Assembly (NCBI GenBank): GCA_037043015.1 | Contig: CM073321.1 | Location: 2,733,001 to 2,797,000, forward strand | Source of the DNA: Bryum argenteum | Taxonomy: Eukaryota; Streptophyta; Bryopsida; Bryales; Bryaceae | Reading direction: 5' to 3' | DNA: 64,000 bases | In this document: positions 55,941 to 64,000 of the stretch, piece after piece | How the letters are laid out: each line of letters starts with the position of its first letter | Position numbering within the stretch: the first letter of the stretch is position 1 | Program-made: the position numbers and the translations under genes | Notes under the pieces: model-generated | What the model saw: the letters and a program-made list of their open reading frames with translations, nothing else | Databases searched by the model: none | What the model was told of the DNA's origin: nothing

Positions 55941-56664
55941 TATCTGCTTCCCCCCCTTTTGCTACAAATCTTTTTCTGCATATTTGAAATCATGTACGAT
56001 TATACTGAATCATTACCTTTAGATGTTTTGGGGGGTTTGTCAAAATATTCATCGACTCTAAATACTTGCAACTAAATCCCACCATATATTGATACGTAAC
56101 TTCAACAACTTAGTTACGATTCCAAATTTTTACAAATTATTTATCATTATTTCATCGTGGATTAATGCTAATCAAAGCTTTCCAAAATTCAATATCATTA
56201 TATATACATATGGAATAGTATAGACGACATACTTTTCTAAAAACCACTGTCCAAAGTATCCACCAACCTACCAACATACCAACCTACCAACTTAAATAAT
56301 TACCAACCTACTTACCATTCTAAGAACCTTTCTTTACATATTTCCAAATCATGCATTTAAAATAAAAAAAACTAAAATAAATAGAATAAACAAGATGATT
56401 AAACTAACACCGTGGGTATATATACAAATAATAAACATCACATTGCTCAACGGGTATCTTACTAGTAAAAACATATCATATAATCAAAAAGATACATTGT
56501 AGCCTATACATTACAGAAGATCATAACATCCAGCCTAGCACATATCTCCCAACTTTCGGTTCACAAATAAAATAAAGTAAATGGATATAACCAACACACG
56601 AACGTCTTTCTAAAATTTGATTCCGCTTACTCTAATCTTCTTCCATTGTACTTCCGATTTTTTA
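55941..56664. other. AT-rich non-coding stretch
   Basis: 3' flank of copy C. Only an ACCAACCTACCAAC-type short tandem at 56263-56312 is notable. Confidence 0.4.
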
Positions 56665-58235
56665 TCAATGGTACCAGCTCCGACATTTCTCCTTTGTCTT
56701 ATTTGCAATACATAGATCTTCGATCCTTGCATTTAAGAACCTCTCCTCTTCTGCGAGCACAAGTAGCTTTTTGACCAACTCCTCAGTTGTTTCATTGCGC
56801 TGTGAACTTTGACCCTCTTCTGCAATATCCACGGTTCCATCTATTCTATTGAGTACTAACTTTTCCTTGTTCTCCTTCAATCTTCTTGATGCTAGGTTCA
56901 CCCTTTCGATCTCAGCTCTCAAGGCATCGCATGCCGAAATGAATACCTTTAGCTCCTTCTTAGAATGACCTTGGTCCTTGGCTCCTTCAACCATAATATC
57001 CTTCTCGCGACCCCAATCATTGACCATGAACCATTCGTCGACGTGATTATATCTCCTTTGCACATCTTCGAAATGTTTCATCTGCTTTATGACCTCTTTC
57101 TCATAATCGACCTGATCCGATGCATCGAGAGTTGGAAAAACATTCGTCGCCACGTCTTGGATCTTCTTTTTTGCATCCTTGATTACATGTATGTCATGTT
57201 GGAGTTCAACATACTTTGCCCGTTCGTATGACAAAGCATGAAAGAGATATTCATAATCCTCATAAGCCCTCTTCATCTCCTTCATCCACGAATCATCGAT
57301 TTCATTCCGGCGTTTCGCTTTGAAGACTACTTGAACTTCCTTCTCCAACTCTGCTTCTTCGTTTCCTTCTCTTTCTGGTTGTTCAGTCGTTTCCATTGGA
57401 TATTCTTGAGTCCCATCCTCTACGCTAACATTTGTTTGAGGAGAGGCGCTCATAGCCGGCCGAACTATAACTTCGGGTGGACCCAAAGTACAAGCACCAA
57501 ACATTCCTTCAATGTCCATGTATTCAATGACATCCGCTTCTCCTTCTGTTCGTAGGTCCTCGACGTGCTTCACAGGTGCATCAATCACATCCAAATCTCG
57601 CACGCTTGTTTCACCCACATGAAATTGTTCTACGCCACCAATAGAACCTTCTACAAGAGGAGTATGATGCTCCCTCTCATTTACCTCTTCTTCATCAGAA
57701 TTAGGATTTTCCCAAACAAAGCATCCCCATCTTTCCGATGTCTTGCTGCCGTAAGTCCTTCTCGTGGGTTTTCTGTCAATGGGGCTCTTGGAATGTCTTG
57801 CTTGGTTGGAAGGAAGAATTGAGGCGATTTTTTCATTGAGCTCCAATCCACCACTTTCTCCAATATTACCTCTGCATACACCATTTGAGCAATATGATAC
57901 GAAACCTCGTTCTTGGTGACATTCTTGCCTTAATAAAAGAACCTTCACACTTCAATACATCGTTGTACAAATTCGTCATGCTTACAATAGTGAAGATTTG
58001 CAGCATTTACTTTCATGTGCGTCTCATGTCGAAAGTGTGGAAACAACTTGCTGATGTGGCACCAGGCGATGTATTTCTTCACTGTTTTCTGTCTTTAAAC
58101 ACCCTCTTTGGTCTCCCACCCCGGAAAAGCGCGTTGAGTGGCATCTTGGAGAATACGGTGATTCCTCTTGTGTTTATTTCCTCTCCTACTGCGTCGTTTG
58201 CCGAGTACTATTTTACGTTCCGCAATTGTAGTCAT
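56665..58235 (-). pseudogene. WC-RH-ANL family gene, copy C
   Basis: ATG 58235 opens M-T-T-I-A-E-R-K-I-V with a basic start. The domain reads A-F-P-G-W, A-W-C-H-I, R-H-E-T-H, N-A-A-N-L, C-x8-C and Q-M-V-Y-A-E-V-I-L-E-K-V-V-D-W. Stops TAA (58095), TGA (57945) and TAA (57931) lie inside it. After N-P-R-E-G-L-T a 1-2 bp shift near 57725 moves to a long open frame to 56665: acidic linker, then extended coiled coil (residues about 210-420) with K-R-R-N-E-I-D-D-S-W-M-K-E-M and E-E-L-V-K-K-L-L-V-L-A-E-E-E-R. About 1.57 kb, some 520 codons. The long intact C-terminus next to a broken N-terminus could mean that a shorter product is still made, but that is speculation. Confidence 0.65.
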
Positions 58236-58322
58236 TGTTACCTCCGATCACGGAAATGCGGCTATGATGTGATGTTAGATACAAAATACCAAAATTAGTG
58301 CAATCCACGTTGGCCGACCAAT

Positions 58323-58366
58323 CGAGCAAGCAAGTGGCAACTTTGAGTCGACACCAGACAATGCGC
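58323..58366 (-). promoter_or_regulatory. conserved promoter block of copy C
   Basis: Minus strand GCGCATTGTCTGGTGTCGAC, then TCAAAGTTGCCACTTGCTTG, then CTCG. About 90 bp upstream of the ATG; shared with copies B and D. Confidence 0.78.
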
Positions 58367-58435
58367 AACACCACGGCACGTGGACTGAAAAGTGACGACT
58401 ACGGCCAATAACAATTGTATTTAACCTCCAGTGGT

Positions 58436-58622
58436 AGGGCGACCGGCGGTGTCACGGCGACATCGTTAGAGCGACCGGCGGTGTCACGGCGACATCGTTA
58501 GAGCGACCGCCGGTCCAGCTGCAGCAGACCTCCGGGGCGACCGGCGGTGCAGCTTCAGAAGAGTATCGATCCAGCCTCAGCGGAGCGCTTTGGGGCGACC
58601 GGCACTCTGCAGGGGCGACATC
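58436..58622. repeat. GACCG array upstream of copy C
   Basis: Units GGGCGACCGGCGGTGTCACG (twice in tandem with GCGACATCGTTAGA) and GCGACCGCCGGTCCAGCTG. A TATA-like TTAAATACA (minus strand, 58418-58426) lies between the array and the conserved block. Confidence 0.85.
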
Positions 58623-58626
58623 GCAA

Positions 58627-59940
58627 GAGCTCCCGCTCTTGTTCTTGGATCCTCTTTATGCAATATTCAAATATTGAATTAACCGATTCAAGCATCTCCC
58701 CCATTCCCTCCTTCAATCCCCCTCATCCCCCCTCATTCCCTCTCATTCCCACTCCGTTCTTCCTATTTCTCATTCCCAATTGAAAATGATTCTCATGGTC
58801 ATGGGCATTTTGCCAAGAGCTGTGACCATGATACATGAAAAATGTATTTTATGCTCATTGGATACTCTTGTGGTGTAATATGGATTAGATCGATACAGGT
58901 TTAATCACAATTTACAAAATTATAATTTTCAACATTCTCAAAATTCTCAACATAAAATTCTCATCAAATATTGGTTCCAAAAGTACCCTGAGTAATGGGT
59001 TGATTAGAATGTCCGCAAATCATTAGTCTTCTTGACTTCAAATATTTACCTTCATATGGTGGTCACTCATTTTTTCTCCAAACATATAATATGTCATGAT
59101 ATATCACCTTTTAATTTGGTAAGCAACTATTTCTCTCAGTGCTTACTAGGGTATATGCACTAATCCCATTCACTTAATTGTATTTCAAGGCGTTATTATT
59201 TGACTTGCCAAAATATTCAAAATCCTCCCCCCTCTCAATTTAACCAATGTTATAATGTTATGAGGCAATAAACTCATTGCAAGGATAATCTATTAGCATA
59301 TATATACTCGGATATTGTATATGGAGATCTTATAATTTATTAAAGGGTCCACTGATATAAAAAGAAACTAGAAATTGTTCTTGAATGTGATGTTAGAATA
59401 TGAGGTGCAGTTTTGGTGCAAAAATGGTATCTTATCTAGATGCTAGAAATTGACTACCTTGGATTACATTCTAAGATTGTAGCTATTAAATCGTTAGATG
59501 TATTAAAGTGTTTTCATGCATTGAAGAGGCTGATGCTCTATAAATGAATTCACATTTTATCACTTATTATAAATGGTTAGGCACAATATGACTTGTTAAA
59601 ATATACATCATACAAAATAATATATACCATTCATGCCTACGAAGACGACGAGGAACTCTCACCCCATCCTTCCTCCCATTCACTATTATCCATTTAGACA
59701 TCTCTTGTCCATTTCTTATGAATCGAATGATCATAAAATGGGAATTATGGGACCGACGATCCGAAATTCCTACCCTATGCGTACCTTCTTAATTCTTAAA
59801 CTAATACATTATAAACTATAGGGCTCTCTTATCCCTCCCCCATCCAATATTCATCCTCATGTCATGATTCTCATCCTCGTAGGAGCTGCTATGAAACCTC
59901 ATGCCCTCGCATTCAACATAAAGAGGTGAATTCCCGATTG
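58627..59940. other. AT-rich intergenic region between divergent copies C and D
   Basis: No gene. A short C-rich run (58695-58760) and several GAATTCTCATTCCCA/CTCATTCCC-type words are present. Confidence 0.45.
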
Positions 59941-59945
59941 CAAAT

Positions 59946-60245
59946 AGGGCGACCGCCGATTCAGCGGATGGGCAAACGTCGGTCGCTAGGGCGATCGGCG
60001 GTCCAGCTCATGGGCGAACGTCGGTCGCTCGGGCGATCGGCGGTCCAGCCAATGAGCGAACGTCGGTCAAAGGGCGAGCGCCAGTATAGCTTATGGGCGA
60101 ACGTCGGTCACTCATGGACGAACATCGGTCGCTGGGGCGATCGGCGGTACAGATAGGGCGATAGCTGGACCGGCGGGCGACCGGCAGTGCAGATTTTGTA
60201 GACCGCCGGTCGCCTTATTACTGTGCTTAAGAACGCGACTGGCAG
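59946..60245. repeat. GACCG array upstream of copy D
   Basis: Units GGGCGATCGGCGGTCCAGC and GGGCGAACGTCGGTCGCT alternate; about ten units, ending about 110 bp before the ATG of copy D. Confidence 0.87.
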
Positions 60246-60278
60246 TCGATTTTCACACTTTGCGAGCCCCTCTTTTTC

Positions 60279-60323
60279 GCGCATTGACTAGTATCGACTT
60301 CAGTGTTGCTACTTGCTTGCTCG
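60279..60323 (+). promoter_or_regulatory. conserved promoter block of copy D
   Basis: GCGCATTGACTAGTATCGAC to GCTACTTGCTTGCTCG, 34 bp upstream of ATG 60357; matches the copy B and C blocks on the coding strand. Confidence 0.78.
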
Positions 60324-60356
60324 TAGAGGGACTTTCCTTTTCTACGAATTTTTTTT

Positions 60357-61043
60357 ATGGAGGCACTACCCGTTGTAGCAGGTACATCCATGGTGCACCA
60401 TGAACGAGGTCGGATTGAGAAGAAGCGCATAGACATCTTGAAGAATCCAAAGATATTAGCGTTTAGAGGATGGGAGGAAGAGACGGGGCCGTGGTCTTTT
60501 GCCATATGTGAGAAATATGAGCAGTGGTGCCACATCAACAAGCTCTTTCCTCTACATCGGCACAATATTCATCGGCACCAGAATGAAGCAAACCTCCGAG
60601 AGTGCCATCATTACCTATTTAAAGCAAGATGCATATATGCTTGGCATTTGATATACGGTAACAATCATAATTTTAAATATGAGGTTCCCTACTTTTTGGC
60701 AAAAATGGCATATGCGGAAATGATTCTCGGGAAGCAAGTGGATTGGTTGACACATCCACGTTTGCCTATACAAGAGAAGACCGAACGAATAGAGATTGGA
60801 GAGACATCAAAGACTATTGAAGGAGATGGAATTGGAGCTATACCTATGAGTCCTAAGGCCAACGGAGAATTTTACACAACGGGGTCTTCTTCCGAATCCT
60901 CGCAGGATGAACACACACACGAATACGAGCTTTGTGAACTGAGTGAACCAACTGGTCCCCCAATAAACTGGATGGAGGGGATTTCCTATGAGGCAAATCC
61001 ACTCCAAACAGTGGGTGGAAGATTATCCAAATACATGCAATAG
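60357..61043 (+). CDS. WC-RH-ANL family gene, copy D, N-terminal part
   Basis: ATG 60357 gives an open frame of 228 codons and the only N-terminal domain here without stops. Order: basic start (E-K-K-R-I-D), K-I-L-A-F-R-G-W-E-E-E, Y-E-Q-W-C-H-I-N-K-L-F-P, R-H-N-I-H, N-E-A-N-L, C-x8-C, A-K-M-A-Y-A-E-M-I-L-G-K-Q-V-D-W, then a Ser/Glu-rich acidic linker (S-S-S-E-S-S-Q-D-E-H). The C, H and H residues could form a zinc site. I recognise no known domain. The frame stops at 61041-61043, and the coiled-coil part follows in another frame after about 20 bp, so either a short intron or a frameshift lies near 61040. Upstream it has the block and array shared with copies B and C. Confidence 0.7.
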   Translation: MEALPVVAGTSMVHHERGRIEKKRIDILKNPKILAFRGWEEETGPWSFAICEKYEQWCHINKLFPLHRHNIHRHQNEANLRECHHYLFKARCIYAWHLIYGNNHNFKYEVPYFLAKMAYAEMILGKQVDWLTHPRLPIQEKTERIEIGETSKTIEGDGIGAIPMSPKANGEFYTTGSSSESSQDEHTHEYELCELSEPTGPPINWMEGISYEANPLQTVGGRLSKYMQ

Positions 61044-61627
61044 AAGTAATGTAATATAAAAAGGAATTGGAAGCCCTCAAAAAACCATACAATTTACAAG
61101 AAGACTCTCGGGAGACTTTGGAAAAAGTTCTAGACTGCATAGCTTATATGGAGACCATACTTGTGCTACGAAAAGAGGCTCGTGAGAAGTTTTTTGAGAA
61201 GAAACATTCAAACAACCTTTCCATAGAAGACTACGTAGAGTTGTGGACAGTGAAACATACTTTCCTGGAAGGGGTCTTAGCTGAGAGGAGGGATAGGTTG
61301 ACGGATATTGAAGAATCTATTGCTCTAGAGGTAGACAAAGAGATGCTACGCATTCGTGATTTGGCATTTGCGGGTAAGTATGGCAAGACTCCAGAGGAAG
61401 TTGACAAATTAAAGAGGCTGGTGAAATGGAGTGAAGACCAGAATGTAAAACTCGCGAAGCAACTACGTGTAGCTGAGGAGGATGCTCGATTCGAGGACGC
61501 ATGGGCAGAGTGGGCTCATCGTAAAAATAACGCAAAAATTGACATCAACATAAACGCAATCGACGTTGATTTGGAACCGCAACGATCACTTTTTTCGAAG
61601 GGCAAGGAAAAAGTTGAAGATTCTTAA
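61044..61627 (+). CDS. copy D, coiled-coil C-terminal part
   Basis: The frame K-K-E-L-E-A-L-K-K-P runs as a predicted long helix with heptad-like leucines and high E/K content (L-E-K-V-L-D-C-I-A-Y-M-E-T-I-L, K-L-K-R-L-V-K-W-S-E-D-Q-N-V-K-L) and ends with a basic K-G-K-E-K-V-E-D-S-stop. Position and composition match the coiled-coil half of copies A and C. The first ATG in this frame is 61067. Confidence 0.6.
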
Positions 61628-62059
61628 CGTAGAGGCGATGGACTTACACCCCCAACATTCACCAAACGATATTTGATTTACGTTAATTAGGTGTAGGGAA
61701 AGTATACGTAATTTCTTCTATGTACTTTTTTGCATACACTTTATATATGGAAGTTTGTTTTTACCTTTCATCATGCGTGAGTACGTGTTTGTGCATTGGT
61801 ACAAGGGGTTGGGCGGGTTATATGGACTATGAAGATGAAAGATACAATAAAAGCTGACAAAGTACAATCGATAGACCCCAAGCAAAGGAGTGAACCAAAT
61901 ACATACCATTGATTTAATCGGTGCAGAAAGTAGTACAATAGGAAATGAAATACATTGTTGCAAAAAGTTGCCACTCGATAATACTATAATCAAATATAGT
62001 CCTATATAGCTAAAACCATACGCTATGCTGGAGTGTATGGATTCACAATATCGTAATTA
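61628..62059. other. non-coding stretch
   Basis: 3' flank of copy D, AT-rich, no feature recognised. Confidence 0.4.
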
Positions 62060-62350
62060 TCATTCACCAGACTGAGGGTTGGAGCGCTCTCCAACAAGAA
62101 GTTTACGCTTTGCACGAGTTCGACTGAATGGACCATCTGCATTTAAGATCAAATCTAAGACTCTAGAGTCTTTCAAGTCCTGCAAAGTCCTTCTTGTAAG
62201 GGGACTATGTACATCCAGTAAATAGTCTAGAGCTTGAGACTGGTATCGTGGCCCCCAAGTAGACTCAGCATATTGACACTCTTCCAAATCTTCCATGGAG
62301 GCATGACCTTCACCGTCGGTTACTCTCTTCCCATATTGATTCCATCAATG
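62060..62350 (-). pseudogene. HSPxTRR-motif fragment related to the RING gene end
   Basis: The minus frame reads A-L-D-Y-L-L-D-V-H-S-P-L-T-R-R-T-L-Q and L-I-L-N-A-D-G-P-F, matching the end of the RING-H2 gene near copy A (I-D-F-L-M-K-Q-H-S-P-Q-T-R-R-M-L-Q and I-L-K-E-D-G-P). The frame is open up to the LTR border at 62353, so the LTR insertion has probably cut the gene and removed or displaced the RING part. It ends S-N-P-Q-S-G-E-stop at 62060. Confidence 0.55.
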
Positions 62351-62352
62351 TC

Positions 62353-64000
62353 TGTGAGGTTAAATCTCGGTGTTCCGGTTTCTAACTCACAAGTGGGCCG
62401 TGGGGGTGGGTGCAAACAAAACAATCTTCCAAGCAATGGACAACCTAGCAACACTTAGCAAATCTTCTCAACATATCCTATGAAGTTCGGAGTTAAATTG
62501 GGCAGCGCTTCCGCGCTTGGTCCCAAATTTCCGAATTTTTAACCTAAACTTGTAAATTCAGCATAAAACTTGGGCAGCGCTTCCGCACTGCCCTTACTCG
62601 TGGTGCACACCAACTAATCGAAACAGCATTTCAGCAAGGCAGATTCATTCAACAAAACAACCATCACTCAATTATAAGGCAACACCATTCAAAAAGAAAA
62701 GAACAAAAGAAAGAAGAAAAAACAAAAGAAACAAACAATCAATTTTTTGGGCAAGAGTTTGCCGTTTTTTTAGGGCACAAGGTTCATAAACCCTACAAGC
62801 ACTTCAACAACCAACCAGGAATAACCAAAAAAAGAAAAAAGGAGAGGGGCTTCCTCTCTAATGCCACCTGTGCGCCCTCCGTATTATCACGGAGGGGACG
62901 GGGTTTAGCAAAACCGTTGCTCGATCTTTGATCTCCACGCCGATCGGCGTCGTCGTTGGTGTTATCGGTCGGTCCTCGTGGTGGTCGCCGACCCAAGCTC
63001 CGTGGCCGCCGCTCCGGTCTTTGTCGACTCTCTCTCCGGTCGTCTCTCGCTTCTCTCCGTGGATCCTCCAATCGCCGTTCACGCTTCTCCGTCGCTCGAG
63101 AACGATCTCGCTCCTCGAACTTCCGCTACCTCGTTCGCTCTGAGAGCGATGCTGCTCCTCGAACTTCGAATTGCTGGGCTCCGTCGGTGCGGGATGGGCC
63201 GCGACCTTGCTGCCTCCTAGCGACCGCTCCTCCACCTTCCCATCCGATGAATCCGCTCTCACCAAAAACCCCAATTGGCTCCGTTCATCGTTAGGATCTT
63301 GTCGCCTGGGAAAGCGGATCCACTACCCCAAATTCGCCCAACCTCGAGAGAAATGGGAGTTGGGTCAAGGTGCTCATGGGTGATTGCAAGATCCCGATCA
63401 CGCTGGGGAGTGCGTGGAAAATGCGAGTGCCGCCCTACCGATCTCGTCGTGTCGATGCTGCTCGCTGTTGCTAAACCGACATCGGTCTGGAGTTGCCGAA
63501 GTTGGGCTGCCGCCTTCACGCAGTCCGCGACGGCCGGATCGGCTGCCCGCTCCGACGCGGTGCTCCCAGCGCTGTCCGCTCCACGTGCAGCTCGAAGCCA
63601 AGTTCGTCGTCCTCGCCACCATCGGCCGATCGCGCTTCTGCGGTGCTAGAGCTTCCGCTTGCAGCTGCTCTCTCGTGTCGACGTTTTCGGCGCTCTTCCG
63701 AACTCCAACTGGTCCTCCGTCGCTAAATCTGGCTCCTCTCCAGATAGCCCTCGGCTCTCCCACCATGCAGACTTCCACCCAAACAACACACTGAACTCCC
63801 ACCCAAAAAACTCTAACCCTAAAACAATTCTAAACCTCAACCAGATTTATCGTCCCAACACAATCAAACACCAATCCCTAAATCCATACAAAAATCATGA
63901 AAACCAAGCAACAACCAAAAACTCGTCTAACGGCTCCTCCTCCGACTCTCCTCCCCTCCCTGGCTGATCCAGGGAGGTTGAAGCAAAAAGCTTCATCCGT
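62353..64000 (+). mobile_element. LTR-A copy, cut by window end
   Basis: Starts TGTGAGGTTAAATC with ATGTC before it as a possible target duplication (the partner is outside the window). Family features: GGGCAGCGCTTCCGC at 62500 and 62574, the perfect hairpin CCCTCCGT-ATTATC-ACGGAGGG at 62876-62897, a GC-rich core (62930-63770), and GATCCAGGGAGGTTGAAGC near the window end, matching 17605-17625. Whether it is a solo LTR or belongs to a full element cannot be seen. Confidence 0.8.

Noticed and set aside
26950-58235. Reassigned genetic code to explain in-frame stops
   Set aside because: All three stop types occur, frameshifts accompany them, and other frames (hAT, chromovirus pol) use normal stops.

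Overview
The window looks like repeat-dense nuclear DNA of a plant-lineage eukaryote. A Ty1/copia element has a primer-binding site complementary to the anticodon arm of plant initiator tRNA-Met. There are chromodomain Ty3/gypsy elements, a hAT element with a DUF659-type core and a CACTA-type terminus, and introns have GT-AG borders. No seed-plant housekeeping gene is visible. A non-seed plant or streptophyte alga fits best, but the species cannot be fixed from the sequence. No rRNA, tRNA or CRISPR was seen.

Layout. 0-3 kb: a degenerate ADD-type zinc-finger gene fragment (minus), a CACTA-type terminus, a minisatellite and a gypsy protease fragment. 3.08-8.61 kb: a nearly complete but mutated copia element. 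8.6-12.06 kb: a decayed spliced gene with an FCP1-like phosphatase domain. 12.6-21.2 kb: a three-layer nest, in which an old chromovirus was split by a non-autonomous LTR element (TSD TAGAC), itself split by a 2.4-kb solo LTR (TSD AAGTA). 21.2-23.5 kb: unrecognised ORF remnants. 23.6-33.6 kb: long G-rich and C-rich tracts enclosing a coiled-coil gene (copy A), a RING-H2 gene and a protein-kinase pseudogene split by another long LTR. 34.1-37.6 kb: a solo LTR (TSD CCATG) inside a gypsy LTR. 40.7-51.9 kb: a hAT transposase gene split by an 8.07-kb young chromovirus (TSD ATCTG; LTRs about 0.5% different). 52.5-61.6 kb: three more copies (B, C, D) of the copy-A gene family. 62.35 kb to the end: another long LTR, cut by the window edge.

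The most interesting signal is a four-member family that I cannot assign to any known family. Its N-terminal domain has the invariant spacing W-C-x9-R-H-x2-H-x3-N-x-A-N-L-x2-C-x8-C, followed by a (V/A)-Y-x-E-x-I-L-x3-x-D-W motif and an acidic or coiled-coil C-terminus. Copies B, C and D also share an upstream cassette in the same gene-relative order: an array of GACCG-rich partly palindromic repeats, then an AT-rich TATA-like spot, then a 44-45 bp conserved block, then the ATG. A RING-H2 module with a downstream HSPxTRRxLQ motif sits next to copy A, and a piece of it recurs beside copy D. Most copies carry in-frame stops or frameshifts, so expression and function are open.
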